A stretch of DNA of 35,523 nt from Oscillospiraceae bacterium. Its GTDB lineage: Bacteria > Bacillota_A > Clostridia > Oscillospirales > Oscillospiraceae. Below the pieces are notes generated by a model. That model ran no database searches. It worked only from the letters and a program-made list of their open reading frames with translations, and was not told the origin of the DNA. The translations under genes were made by a program, and so were the position numbers. This document shows positions 1-7,948 of this stretch, one piece after another. Positions within the stretch are counted from its first letter, which is position 1, and each line of letters opens with the position of its first letter. The stretch is from NCBI GenBank assembly GCA_017549325.1, contig JAFYVA010000038.1, positions 1-35,523 on the forward strand, given 5' to 3'.

Positions 1-22
1 GTCTTTTCTATTATATCAGGAT

Positions 23-391
23 TTACTCCTTCACCACATCGGCGTCGGGGGCGTTCTTGCGGACGGACTCGATACCGTTCATGCAGGAAGCCTTGGCCTT
101 GTAACCCTCGGAGGCGGCAATGGGCTCGCCGTTGCGGGCCTTCAGGCGGAAGCGGAACTCGCCGGCCTTGTCGGTATATACCTCGAACTTGGGGTTGGTG
201 ACGGCGACCACCTCGGCCACGGTCTGATCCTCAACCTTGGCTTCCACCGCATTCTTACGGACGGACTCGATGCCCTTCATGCAGGCAGCTTCGGAGGAAT
301 ACACCTCGGACACAGCGATGACTTCACCGTTGCCGGCCTTCAGATTGAACACAAAACCGGTCTTGGTCTCTTTGACGACAAACTTACCCAT
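23..391 (-). CDS. DUF1508 (YegP-like) tandem-repeat protein
   Basis: 122 residues made of two copies of the DUF1508 fold, about residues 1-48 and 66-122. Each copy has the pattern F.F.LKA.NGE.IA.SE.Y followed by C(M)xGIESVRKNA. The two copies are about half identical to each other, and a Val/Ala-rich linker joins them. Proteins of this family (E. coli YegP is the named member) are small, cytosolic and of unknown function. No signal peptide or membrane segment is visible. The ATG at 391 is preceded by an AGGAGG-type site (about 400-405), and a good promoter lies at 451-479, so the gene looks monocistronic. The stop is only 22 bases from the window edge, so its terminator is not seen. Confident family call; function unknown. 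Confidence 0.88.
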   Translation of the reverse strand: MGKFVVKETKTGFVFNLKAGNGEVIAVSEVYSSEAACMKGIESVRKNAVEAKVEDQTVAEVVAVTNPKFEVYTDKAGEFRFRLKARNGEPIAASEGYKAKASCMNGIESVRKNAPDADVVKE

Positions 392-450
392 ATTGGAAGC
401 CTCCTATTCTCTTTTTCATCAATTTGCTCCCTGTCGGAAGCCTTTTCATC

Positions 451-479
451 ATTTTACACGATACAAACACATCTGTAAA
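451..479 (-). promoter_or_regulatory. Promoter of the DUF1508 gene
   Basis: Read on the minus strand: -35 TTTACA (474-479), 17-base spacer, -10 TAAAAT (451-456). The -35 box lies in one arm of a short inverted repeat (CTGTAAA at 473-479, TTTACAG at 487-493), which also touches the cdd stop codon. Confidence 0.6.
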
Positions 480-487
480 GTAGAAAT

Positions 488-877
488 TTACAGCCATGTG
501 TGGTCAAAGCCGTAAGGCAGCAGCTCGCGGAGGGCAAACGCCTTGCTCTCCCCTGCGGCATTGAGGCAGATGACCTCCATCTCGGGGGCGAACTCCATCA
601 TCACCTGACGGCAGGAGCCGCAGGGGACGCAGAAGTCCTCCGAATTCCCGGCGATGGCGATACGGACGAAGTCGCGGTGCCCCTCGCTGACGGCCTTGAC
701 GATGGCGGTGCGCTCGGCGCAGATGGTGCTGCCGTAGGCGGCGTTCTCTACATTGCAGCCGGTGAACACCGTTCCGTCGCTGCACTCCAGCGCCGCACCC
801 ACGGGGAAGCGGGAATAGGGCACATAGGCAAAGTTCTGCATCTGCACAGCCTTCTGGCACAGTTCCTGTCTGGTCAT
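488..877 (-). CDS. cdd: Cytidine deaminase
   Basis: 129 residues, normal length for the small tetrameric, zinc-dependent cytidine/deoxycytidine deaminase of pyrimidine salvage (cytidine to uridine plus ammonia, cytosolic). The substrate motif NVE (42-44), the catalytic CAE (Cys53, Glu55) and the zinc-binding PCGSC (Cys86, Cys89) are all present and in order. The ATG at 877 follows AAGGGAGAA at good spacing. It starts 18 bases after the stop of the upstream ABC transporter gene with no terminator between, so it is probably the last gene of that operon. With the uridine phosphorylase at 6.7 kb the window encodes two consecutive salvage steps. High confidence. Confidence 0.95.
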   Translation of the reverse strand: MTRQELCQKAVQMQNFAYVPYSRFPVGAALECSDGTVFTGCNVENAAYGSTICAERTAIVKAVSEGHRDFVRIAIAGNSEDFCVPCGSCRQVMMEFAPEMEVICLNAAGESKAFALRELLPYGFDHTWL

Positions 878-895
878 AGGGGGTTCTCCCTTCTG

Positions 896-2785
896 TTATG
901 AGAGTTCGGCGTTGCCGGTATAGAGCTGATAGTATCTGCCCTTCTCCGCCAGCAGTGCCTCGTGGTCGCCGCGCTCGATGATCCTGCCCTGTTCCAGAAC
1001 CAGAATGGCCTGGGAGTTACGGACGGTGGAGAGACGGTGGGCGATGACAAAGACGGTACGGCCCTCCATGAGGGAGTCCATGCCCTTCTCAATGAGCTTT
1101 TCGGTGCGGGTATCAATGGAGGAGGTGGCCTCGTCCAGGATCAGCACCGGCGGGTCGGACACAGCGGCGCGGGCGATGGACAGGAGCTGCCGCTCACCCT
1201 GACTGAGGCCGCTGCCGCCGGCGGTGAGCATGGTGTCATACCCCTTGGGCAGGTGGCGGATAAAGGTGTCGGCGTTGGCAAGGCGCGCCGCGGCACGGAC
1301 TTCTTCATCGGTGGCATCGGGCTTACCGTAGCGGATGTTCTCAGCCACCGTGCCGGTAAAGAGCTGCGTCTCCTGCAGCACCATACCCAGCGAGCGGCGC
1401 AGGGAGTCCTTGGCGATATTCTTGATATCGATGCCGTCGTAGGTGATGGTGCCCTCCTGCACGTCGTAGAAGCGGTTGATAAGATTGGTGATGGTGGTCT
1501 TGCCGGCGCCGGTGGAGCCCACGAAGGCGATTTTCTGTCCGGGCTTTGCGAAGAGAGAAATGTCGTGGAGCACCGTCTTCTCCCCATCGTAGGAGAAGGT
1601 CACATCGTGGAAGCGCACGTCGCCGCGAAGCTCGGTCAGACTGCCGTCGCTCTGTTTCCATGCCCAGTGGCCGGTACGGCGGGTGGTTTCGGTGAGCACG
1701 TCGCCATCCTTCTCCACGCGCACCAGAACGGCCTTACCCTCGTCCGTCTCGGGCTCGGCATCCATCATATCGAAGATGCGCTCGGCACCGGCTGCGGCGG
1801 CGAGGATCACGTTGACCTGCTGGGAAATGCCGGCGATCGGCTGACCCACCTGCTTGACATACAGCAAATAGGCGCCCAGCGAGCCGATATCGAAGGTGCC
1901 GCCGATGGCCAGCAAACCGCCGATGCAGCAGGTAACGGCATAGTTGATACGGCTCAGGTTTGCCATGGCCGGCATCATGGCACCGGCATAGGACTGGGCC
2001 AGCGTGGCAGCGCTGCGGTACGCCTCGTTCAACTCGGAGAACTCCTCCATGGCCTTTTCCTCGTGGGAGAAGACCTTGATGACCTTCTGGCCCTCGATCA
2101 TCTCCTCGATGTAGCCGTTGAGAGCGCCCAGTGTCTGCTGCTGACGGCGGAAGTTGGTGCGGCTCTTGCCGCCGATGATCTTGACCACCAACAGCATCAT
2201 CAGCAGGAAGGCTACGGTAATGAGGGTCAGCAGCGGGTTGAGCACCATCATCATAATGAAGGTGGCGACGAAGGTGATGGCATTGGAGAGAAGATTGGCA
2301 AAGCTGTTGCCGATCATCTCCGAAACGGTGTCCATATCGTTGGTAAAGCGGCTCATCATGTCGCCGGAGAGATGAGTGTCAAAGTAGGACACGGGCAGCT
2401 CCTGCATCTTGTTGAACAGCTCTTCACGGATACCGGCCACAGAGCGCTGGGCAATATAGACCATCACTCGGGCATAGACGTAGTTGCACAGCGCCGAAAG
2501 GAGGAACACCCCGCCCTGCAGCACCAGCATCCGCAGCAGGCCCGGGAAATCACCGGGGATGACATAGTCGTTCATAATGGGCTTGAGCAGATAGCCTACG
2601 AATACCGATGCCACGGAGGACACGATCAGGCACAGTGCCACCAGACAGAGCAGCAGCTTATAGCGGGTCAGATAGCGCAGCAGACGCAGGAAGGTGCGCT
2701 TTGTGTTCTTGGGGCGCTGGAAACCGTGTCTGCCGGGGCCGGGGCCATGTCCGCCGCCGTGGGAGGGAGCATTGTTCTTAGCCAT
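896..2785 (-). CDS. ABC exporter half-transporter, catalytically complete subunit
   Basis: 629 residues from the ATG at 2785; a reading from 2824 adds 13 residues but leaves the AGGAGGGGG site unused. The N-terminal tail is Gly/His/Pro-rich (8-25). A type IV exporter membrane domain (about 40-330, six helices) is followed by the ATPase domain: Walker A GSTGAGKT (423-430), signature LSQGE (527-531, departing from LSGGQ), Walker B with catalytic Glu552 (LILDEA), and switch His583 (IAHRLS). Its start overlaps the stop of the upstream ABC gene by 8 bases, indicating coupled translation. Together they should form a heterodimeric exporter of the BmrCD/LmrCD/TM287-288 kind, pumping lipids, drugs or peptides. 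Substrate cannot be told from sequence. Confidence 0.9.
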   Translation of the reverse strand: MAKNNAPSHGGGHGPGPGRHGFQRPKNTKRTFLRLLRYLTRYKLLLCLVALCLIVSSVASVFVGYLLKPIMNDYVIPGDFPGLLRMLVLQGGVFLLSALCNYVYARVMVYIAQRSVAGIREELFNKMQELPVSYFDTHLSGDMMSRFTNDMDTVSEMIGNSFANLLSNAITFVATFIMMMVLNPLLTLITVAFLLMMLLVVKIIGGKSRTNFRRQQQTLGALNGYIEEMIEGQKVIKVFSHEEKAMEEFSELNEAYRSAATLAQSYAGAMMPAMANLSRINYAVTCCIGGLLAIGGTFDIGSLGAYLLYVKQVGQPIAGISQQVNVILAAAAGAERIFDMMDAEPETDEGKAVLVRVEKDGDVLTETTRRTGHWAWKQSDGSLTELRGDVRFHDVTFSYDGEKTVLHDISLFAKPGQKIAFVGSTGAGKTTITNLINRFYDVQEGTITYDGIDIKNIAKDSLRRSLGMVLQETQLFTGTVAENIRYGKPDATDEEVRAAARLANADTFIRHLPKGYDTMLTAGGSGLSQGERQLLSIARAAVSDPPVLILDEATSSIDTRTEKLIEKGMDSLMEGRTVFVIAHRLSTVRNSQAILVLEQGRIIERGDHEALLAEKGRYYQLYTGNAELS

Positions 2786-4511
2786 TGTCTTCCACCCCCT
2801 CCTGCTGAGATTCATAGACCTCACGGTAGATGGAACAGCTCTCCATCAGTTCTGCGTGGCGGCCCTGTCCCACGATCTCGCCGTCGTCCAGTACCAGAAT
2901 GAGGTCGGCATCCATGACGGAGATGATCCGCTGGGCAATGATGATCTTGGTGGTGTCGGGCAGCGTTTTCCGCAGACCCTCGCGGATGGCGGCATCGGTG
3001 GCCGTATCCACGGCGGAGGTGCTGTCATCAAGGATCAGCACCTTGGGCTTACGCAGCAGTGCGCGGGCGATGCACAGGCGCTGCTTCTGTCCGCCGGAGA
3101 CATTGGTGCCGCCCTGCTCGATGTGGGTGTGATAGCCCTCGGGCATGGCCTCAATGAAACCGGAGGCGCAGGCAATATCGCAGACGGCGCGGAGTTCTTC
3201 ATCGCTGGCATCGGGAGCGCCCCAGCGGAGGTTTTCCGCCACCGTGCCGCTGAAGAGGGTATTCTTCTGCAGCACCATGGCGCAGCCATGACGGAGGGCA
3301 TCCAGCGTGTAATGCTTCACATCCCGTCCACCCACACATACGCTGCCCTCGTTGGCATCGTAGAGGCGGGGGATGAGGCTTACCAGCGTGGACTTGGCAC
3401 TGCCTGTGCCGCCCAGAATACCCACGGTCATGCCGCTCTTGATATGCACGTCGATGTCCCGGAGATTCCACTCCTCGCCATCGGCATGGTACTTAAAATA
3501 GACATGGTGAAAGTCGATGTCACCGTTGTCCACCGTCAGTGTTTCCTCGGCTTCCTCCTCGTTCATGGCGCTCTCGTGGCGCAGCACCTCGGCCACGCGC
3601 TTGCCGCAGGCGATGGAACGGGTCAGCATCATCAGCACCATGGCGAACATCATCAGCGAGGCCAGGATCTCGGTGGCGTAGGTAAAGAAGGCCATCAAAT
3701 CGCCCGAGAGCATGGTGCCGTCGGCCACGAAGTGACCGCCGATCCACATAAGGGCGGTAATGGTGCCGCCCATCAGCAGCGTGATGACGGGAGAGAACGA
3801 CACCACGAATCCGAAGGCCCGCTCGGCAGTGGCGCGCAGATCGTCGCTGCGGCGGCGGAACTTCTCTTTCTCCTCACCCTCACGGACGAAGGATTTGACC
3901 ACGCGGACGGCGTTGACATTCTCCTGCACCACCAGATTCACCGCATCGGTGGCCTGCTGCAGGCGGGTAAAGAAGGGGCCGACAAGCGCGATGACCACAC
4001 CCACCGCCACCGCCAGCAGCGGCAGCACCACCAGGAACACGTTGCTCAGCTGGCGGCTGATGCGCAGGGCCATCACCAGCGCCGTCACCAGCATAACGGG
4101 GGCGCGGACACAGATGCGGGTGCCCATAAAAAGGGTGTTCTGCAGCGAGGCCACATCGTTGGTCAGTCGGGTGATGAGGGACGAGGTGGAAAAATGCTCA
4201 ATGTCGGAAAAGGCAAAACGCTGGACCTGAGCATACTCCGCACTGCGAACACGGGCGCCAAAGCCCATGGAGGCACGGGCCGCAAAGATCGAGCCGCCCA
4301 CACCGCAGAGGAGTGCCAGCACCGCCAGCACCAGCATTTTCACGCCCATCAGCAGGATGTATTCTCTGTCGCCCGTGGCGATACCGATATCCACGATATC
4401 ACTCATGGCCTGAGGCAGCATCAGTTCCAGCACCGCCTCACCCACAGAGAACAGCACCGCCAGAAGGATACACAGGCGGTAGCCCTTTGTCAGGGGAAAA
4501 AACAGTCTCAT
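2778..4511 (-). CDS. ABC exporter half-transporter, degenerate-site subunit
   Basis: 577 residues from the ATG at 4511 (MRLFFPLTKG), preceded by GGAGG. A 24-residue upstream extension to 4583 looks non-coding. Six-helix exporter domain (about 10-310), then the ATPase domain: Walker A GGTGSAKST (367-375), canonical signature VSGGQ (471-475), Walker B ending Asp495-Asp496, so the catalytic Glu is replaced by Asp, and a switch position that is Gln527 (IIIAQR) instead of His. This pattern is typical of the non-hydrolysing partner in heterodimeric exporters. Its intact signature would serve the partner's active site, and the partner's altered LSQGE faces this degenerate one. First gene of the ABC-ABC-cdd operon. 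Substrate unknown. Confidence 0.9.
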   Translation of the reverse strand: MRLFFPLTKGYRLCILLAVLFSVGEAVLELMLPQAMSDIVDIGIATGDREYILLMGVKMLVLAVLALLCGVGGSIFAARASMGFGARVRSAEYAQVQRFAFSDIEHFSTSSLITRLTNDVASLQNTLFMGTRICVRAPVMLVTALVMALRISRQLSNVFLVVLPLLAVAVGVVIALVGPFFTRLQQATDAVNLVVQENVNAVRVVKSFVREGEEKEKFRRRSDDLRATAERAFGFVVSFSPVITLLMGGTITALMWIGGHFVADGTMLSGDLMAFFTYATEILASLMMFAMVLMMLTRSIACGKRVAEVLRHESAMNEEEAEETLTVDNGDIDFHHVYFKYHADGEEWNLRDIDVHIKSGMTVGILGGTGSAKSTLVSLIPRLYDANEGSVCVGGRDVKHYTLDALRHGCAMVLQKNTLFSGTVAENLRWGAPDASDEELRAVCDIACASGFIEAMPEGYHTHIEQGGTNVSGGQKQRLCIARALLRKPKVLILDDSTSAVDTATDAAIREGLRKTLPDTTKIIIAQRIISVMDADLILVLDDGEIVGQGRHAELMESCSIYREVYESQQEGVEDNG

Positions 4512-4548
4512 ATACGCACAAACCTCCAGTTTATGGCAGGAATTTTCA

Positions 4549-4695
4549 TCAGTAAGCGTAACACAGCATAGTGTACCCGTCAAGTGAGAATCCTACAAGG
4601 TCATGTGAACAATCCGTAAATTGTCCCTCCGAGCCGTTGACTTGCGGGGCGGGATCATATATAGTGATCTCAGACAAAGAAGAATTGTCCAACAT
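4549..4695 (-). CDS. Possible 48-residue peptide gene upstream of the ABC exporters
   Basis: An open frame of 48 codons with ATG at 4695 and TGA at 4549-4551, preceded by AAAGGAGAG about a dozen bases upstream. The peptide starts MLDNSSLSEI, has two Cys (29 and 45) and ends MLCYAY. It ends about 40 bases before the first ABC gene on the same strand. Against it: codon usage is unlike the neighbours, there is no room for a promoter between it and the hairpin at 4723-4752, and I do not recognise a family. If real, an exported or modified peptide is one option; a leader peptide is another. It may equally be chance. Confidence 0.25.
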   Translation of the reverse strand: MLDNSSLSEITIYDPAPQVNGSEGQFTDCSHDLVGFSLDGYTMLCYAY

Positions 4696-4722
4696 TGTAT
4701 TCTCTCTCTCCTTTCACTGAAG

Positions 4723-4752
4723 AAGTGGGGTCTGCATCGGCAGACCCCACTT
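4723..4752. terminator. Hairpin between the LysM-GH18 gene and the ABC operon
   Basis: Perfect 13-bp stem (4723-4735 with 4740-4752) and an ATCG tetraloop. On the minus strand, serving the gene that stops at 4762, the following bases are CTTC-rich rather than a clean U-run. The better T-run lies on the plus strand. Probably the terminator of the hydrolase gene. The rest of 4512-4761 holds the possible small ORF and a weak minus-strand promoter candidate inside it (TTGACG, 17 bases, TACGCT). Confidence 0.6.
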
Positions 4753-4761
4753 TCCTGTTTT

Positions 4762-6045
4762 TTATCTCTGTTTTTCGATGGTATACGCCCCGTTGAGCAC
4801 CAGATATGTCTGGGGTGCGGGCCGCATGAGATTCCACAGTCCCACACCCTGCAATCCCCGCTCCTGCGCCAGAGAAAATTTGGCCAGAGATGCACGGGCA
4901 TCCTCGAACCACACCACATGGGCCACGCCGTCGGCGGCGGTGTAATAAAAGTAGGGTGCCTCTGCTGCGGTATCGTACTGGATCTCCGCCCCGTACTGCC
5001 GCGCCAGACGCAGCGCCTCCAGCGGCGAGATGGACAGAGCCTGCGTTTTGCCCCGCTCGTAAGGCAGTGGCCAATCGTAGCCGTAGGTAGGGACGCCCAA
5101 GAATATTTTCTCCCGCGGTATCTCCGTCAAGGCATAGTCCAGTACGCGGCGCACCTGCGGCATGGGCGCCACGGCCATGGGTGGGCCGTAACGGTATCCC
5201 CATTCATAGGTCATCAGCAGCACGGCATTGGCCGCCTCACCCAGCAGGGCATAGTCATGGGCTTCATACAGCAGCCCCTGCTGCGTCGCTGCGCTTTTTG
5301 GTGCAAGGGCCACCAATACGGGGATCCCCTTGGGGTTGAGCCGCTGCCGCAGCACGGTGATAAAGGCCGCATATTCCTCCGCCAGATCGCGGTCGAGATA
5401 CTCAAAATCCACATCCAGCCCGCGGTACCCCTTCTCTGCGACGGTGCGCTCAACATTGTCGATCAGCACGCGCTGCACCGTAGGGTCGCGCAGCAGATTG
5501 CTGCCCAGAGCATTGTCGAAGGTCTCCCGCTCCGTCAGCGTAGACAGGTGCATCCACGGCACCGCGCCGTAACGCGCTGTCTCCTGCAGCATCTGCTCAT
5601 CCTCCGGCACGATCAGCCGCCCGGTGGGGAGGAATCCGTAAGTAAACGGTGTCAAATAGGTCATGTAGGGCAGTGTCTGACGCAAAAGCGCCGAACGGAT
5701 AAAGGGATATGCATATCCGTTGACCCCCAGCGTGCTCCGCCGCTCCTCCCCCAGATCTACGATCAGCTCTTCCCCCGCCTCGATGTCGCTGCTGCCGTTT
5801 AAAAAGAGATTGTTTTGATACAGACTCAGCTCCGTCACGCCCTCGCTGCGGGCAATGCCCGAGAGCGTTTCACCCGGGCGCACCACATGGGTGCGGGCAT
5901 TTTCAAACACCACCAGCGTCTGCCCCACCGCCAGCGCACCGCTGGGGGGTACTTCGTTGAGCCGCTGCAGCAAGGTCACAGAGACACCGTACTCTCCCGC
6001 GATGGAACTGAGCGTTTCACCTGCACGCACAATATGGATCTGCAT
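4762..6045 (-). CDS. LysM-GH18 spore cortex-type hydrolase (SleL/YaaH-like)
   Basis: 427 residues from the ATG at 6045 (MQIHIVRAGE), with GAGGTGG six bases upstream; a GTG at 6054 is less well placed. Two LysM peptidoglycan-binding repeats (about 2-46 and 52-97, each with the VRAGETL/VRPGETL start) are followed by a GH18 barrel (about 105-427). The GH18 signature DVDFE lies at 211-215, with Glu215 as expected acid. This layout is that of SleL/YaaH spore-associated N-acetylglucosaminidases, which degrade cortex fragments during germination. As in that family there is no signal peptide, consistent with packaging onto the spore from the mother cell. Monocistronic between two hairpins. The family assignment is strong; the spore role is by analogy. 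Confidence 0.87.
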   Translation of the reverse strand: MQIHIVRAGETLSSIAGEYGVSVTLLQRLNEVPPSGALAVGQTLVVFENARTHVVRPGETLSGIARSEGVTELSLYQNNLFLNGSSDIEAGEELIVDLGEERRSTLGVNGYAYPFIRSALLRQTLPYMTYLTPFTYGFLPTGRLIVPEDEQMLQETARYGAVPWMHLSTLTERETFDNALGSNLLRDPTVQRVLIDNVERTVAEKGYRGLDVDFEYLDRDLAEEYAAFITVLRQRLNPKGIPVLVALAPKSAATQQGLLYEAHDYALLGEAANAVLLMTYEWGYRYGPPMAVAPMPQVRRVLDYALTEIPREKIFLGVPTYGYDWPLPYERGKTQALSISPLEALRLARQYGAEIQYDTAAEAPYFYYTAADGVAHVVWFEDARASLAKFSLAQERGLQGVGLWNLMRPAPQTYLVLNGAYTIEKQR

Positions 6046-6093
6046 GATTACCACCTCATCTCCACTCTATGCAGCGGATGTGGTTCCTGTACC

Positions 6094-6125
6094 AAAAAGA
6101 GGACGGCACGCCGTCCTCTTTTTTC
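6094..6125. terminator. Bidirectional terminator after the lipoprotein gene
   Basis: GAGGACGG/CCGTCCTC stem with a CACG loop, flanked by A-runs and T-runs on both sides, so it ends in a U-run on either strand. It lies seven bases after the lipoprotein stop. Confidence 0.85.
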
Positions 6126-6132
6126 TGCGTTG

Positions 6133-6534
6133 TTACCAGGTGGTATTCTCACCGTCCAGCAGGAAGCCGTCCCGATCGTGGACACGGCCGTTTTCCAGCA
6201 TCTGCTGCCATGTGGCGGTGCGGTCGGCGCGGTAGGTGCCCATGCCGTCATAGACGGTGTTGTCCTGATCGATGCCGCCGAATGTGCTGCCGTAATTGTT
6301 GTCAAAATCATAATCACGGTTGCCGCTGCGAACATCGGTTTCCCAGGTGCGCCCCTTCTGATTGCCGGGCACCGCACTTCTGATCTTGGGCTCAACATCG
6401 CTGCCGGCGGCATCGTCGCTCACGCCGCCATTGTTGGCGTCCGTATTCCCGGTGGGGTCCTTCTGCTCTCCGCAGCCTACCAGAGACAGCACCATCATCC
6501 CCGCCAGTACCAAGGCAATGAGTTTCGTTTTCAT
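6133..6534 (-). CDS. Small secreted lipoprotein, unknown function
   Basis: 133 residues from the ATG at 6534, with AAAGGAGGAAG upstream; the 24-codon extension to 6606 is rejected because it bypasses this site. Lys at 2 and 4, a hydrophobic stretch (5-19) and the lipobox L-V-G-C with lipidated Cys21 mark a type II signal peptide, so the protein should be anchored outside the membrane. The mature part begins with a Thr/Asp/Asn-rich linker (about 25-60) and ends with a compact polar region (MLENGRVHDRDG). I do not recognise the C-terminal domain. Divergent from the uridine phosphorylase gene, ends at a strong terminator, and appears to be a single-gene unit. Confidence 0.82.
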   Translation of the reverse strand: MKTKLIALVLAGMMVLSLVGCGEQKDPTGNTDANNGGVSDDAAGSDVEPKIRSAVPGNQKGRTWETDVRSGNRDYDFDNNYGSTFGGIDQDNTVYDGMGTYRADRTATWQQMLENGRVHDRDGFLLDGENTTW

Positions 6535-6637
6535 GGATATCTTCCTCCTTTCATCTGTGTGCGATCGTTTTGTGATCGTAACAGTGGTAGTATGTTCTTT
6601 TTGCAAGGAAAAAACTTAGGCCAACTTTTGGCGTAAG

Positions 6638-6666
6638 TTGCAATTTTTTAAAACATCGTGTATACT
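6638..6666 (+). promoter_or_regulatory. Promoter of the uridine phosphorylase gene
   Basis: -35 TTGCAA (6638-6643), 17-base spacer, -10 TATACT (6661-6666). An imperfect dyad (CAACTT at 6622-6627, AAGTTG at 6635-6640) overlaps the -35 box and could be an operator. No clear promoter was found for the divergent lipoprotein gene in 6535-6747. Confidence 0.65.
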
Positions 6667-6747
6667 GGATAACGATTGGATTTCCGTATACTATTCGTAA
6701 TACTTTTTCGAAATTATACAGTTTGTACTTTTTGGAGGGTCTGAACC

Positions 6748-7512
6748 ATGCAGAAACTGGAGAAACAGTTCCATATTCGCTGCGCCGAGGGAGTTGTGGG
6801 CCGCTATGTGCTGCTGCCCGGTGATCCCGGCCGCTGCGAGGCCATCGCCGCCCATTTCGATAATCCTCAGTTCGTCTCGCAGAACCGCGAATATACCGTC
6901 TACACCGGCACACTGCTGGGCGAGAAGGTGTCCGTCTGCTCCACCGGTATCGGCGGCCCCTCCGCCGCAATCGCCATGGAGGAGCTCCACGCCATCGGAG
7001 CCGACACCTTTGTCCGTGTGGGCACCTGCGGCGGCATCGATCTGGATGTGCGCAGCGGCGACGTGGTGGTGGCCACCGGCGCCATCCGCTATGAGCACAC
7101 CAGCTGCGAATACGCCCCCATCGAATTCCCCGCCGTGGCAGACTTCGCCGTCACCACCGCACTGGTGCAGGGTGCACAGACGCTGGGCAAGCGCTATCAC
7201 ACCGGCGTGGTGCAGTGCAAGGACTCCTTCTACGGTCAGCACGATCCCAAGCGGATGCCCGTCAGCCATGAGCTGCTGCAGAAGTGGGACGCATGGAAGC
7301 GTCTGGGCGTGAAGGCCAGCGAGATGGAGAGCGCCGCTCTGTTTGTGGTGGCCGCCGCTCTGGGCTGCCGCTGCGGCTCGTGCTTCCATGTGATCTGGAA
7401 TCAGGAGCGCGAGGCTGCGGGTCTGGATCAGGATATGAGTGAGGATACCAGCAGCGCCATCGCCGTGGGTATCGAGGCCATTAAGAACCTTATCCTTGCG
7501 GATAAGAAGTGA
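6748..7512 (+). CDS. udp: Uridine phosphorylase
   Basis: 254 residues, the usual length for hexameric NP-I family uridine phosphorylases, which split uridine with phosphate into uracil and ribose 1-phosphate in the cytosol. Diagnostic stretches are LLPGDPGR (22-29, phosphate binding), STGIGGPS (65-72), RVGTCGG (90-96) and SEMESAA (191-197, ribose-binding EME motif). The EME motif and the QCKDSFYGQ region favour uridine phosphorylase over purine nucleoside phosphorylase. ATG at 6748 follows GGAGGG. The stop is 14 bases before the next gene, so the two are probably co-transcribed. Good confidence on family; nucleoside preference is inferred. Confidence 0.9.
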   Translation: MQKLEKQFHIRCAEGVVGRYVLLPGDPGRCEAIAAHFDNPQFVSQNREYTVYTGTLLGEKVSVCSTGIGGPSAAIAMEELHAIGADTFVRVGTCGGIDLDVRSGDVVVATGAIRYEHTSCEYAPIEFPAVADFAVTTALVQGAQTLGKRYHTGVVQCKDSFYGQHDPKRMPVSHELLQKWDAWKRLGVKASEMESAALFVVAAALGCRCGSCFHVIWNQEREAAGLDQDMSEDTSSAIAVGIEAIKNLILADKK

Positions 7513-7526
7513 AAGGAGCGTACAAT

Positions 7527-7763
7527 ATGCTTTGGGGTATTATCATCGGCGGCGTCGCCGGTTGGATCGCCAGCTTGCTCATGAATGCCAAGAAGGGCCT
7601 GCTTCGCTACATCGTACTGGGTGTCGTGGGCGGTTTCGTGGGCAACATTCTGGCCGGTGCCATCGGTCTGGGTGCGCGCAACTCTATCGGTGCCATTATC
7701 ATCAGTGTGATCGGCGCCTGTGTCATCCTCCTGTTGGGTCGTTGGCTATTCGGTAAAAAATAA
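7527..7763 (+). CDS. GlsB/YeaQ/YmgE-type small membrane protein
   Basis: 78 residues from the ATG at 7527, preceded by AAAGGAG. The protein is almost entirely hydrophobic, with three helices (about 1-18, 27-48, 55-75), Gly-rich packing (GGVAGWIAS, GVVGGFVGN) and a basic C-terminus (GRWLFGKK). That is the pattern of the transglycosylase-associated/GlsB family, inner-membrane proteins linked to general stress in other bacteria; no enzymatic activity is established. It follows udp by 14 bases and ends at a strong terminator, so it is the second gene of a two-gene unit. No functional tie to uridine breakdown is evident. Confidence 0.85.
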   Translation: MLWGIIIGGVAGWIASLLMNAKKGLLRYIVLGVVGGFVGNILAGAIGLGARNSIGAIIISVIGACVILLLGRWLFGKK

Positions 7764-7776
7764 GCTAAAAACTGCC

Positions 7777-7815
7777 TGTTCCCATCTTTCTCAGCGAAAG
7801 ATGGGAACATTTTTT
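7777..7815 (+). terminator. Rho-independent terminator of the udp-glsB unit
   Basis: Perfect 14-bp stem (7777-7790 with 7796-7809), five-base loop, then six T. Confidence 0.93.
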
Positions 7816-7836
7816 GCAAATTTTTCAAAATTTTCT

Positions 7837-7866
7837 CTTACATTTTTCTACAAACTATGCTATACT
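7837..7866 (+). promoter_or_regulatory. Promoter of the CarD-like gene
   Basis: -35 CTTACA (7837-7842), 18-base spacer, -10 TATACT (7861-7866) preceded by TGC, an extended -10. The leader to the start codon is about 75 bases. Confidence 0.6.
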
Positions 7867-7948
7867 GGGCGAGTGTGAATAAAGTGTAAACATCGTATCT
7901 TCGGGCGAGTTTTTTGCCTGTGATTTGGGAGAAAGGGGGCGCACTTCG

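Noticed and set aside
962..2902. 646-codon open frame on the plus strand opposite the ABC genes
   Set aside because: Shadow of the GC-rich codon pattern on the other strand: His/Gly/Asp-rich low-complexity translation, no family motifs, no ribosome site.
4509..4550. 13-codon frame MKIPAINWRF... overlapping the first ABC start (TGATG at 4547-4551)
   Set aside because: Too short, no independent ribosome site; likely chance.
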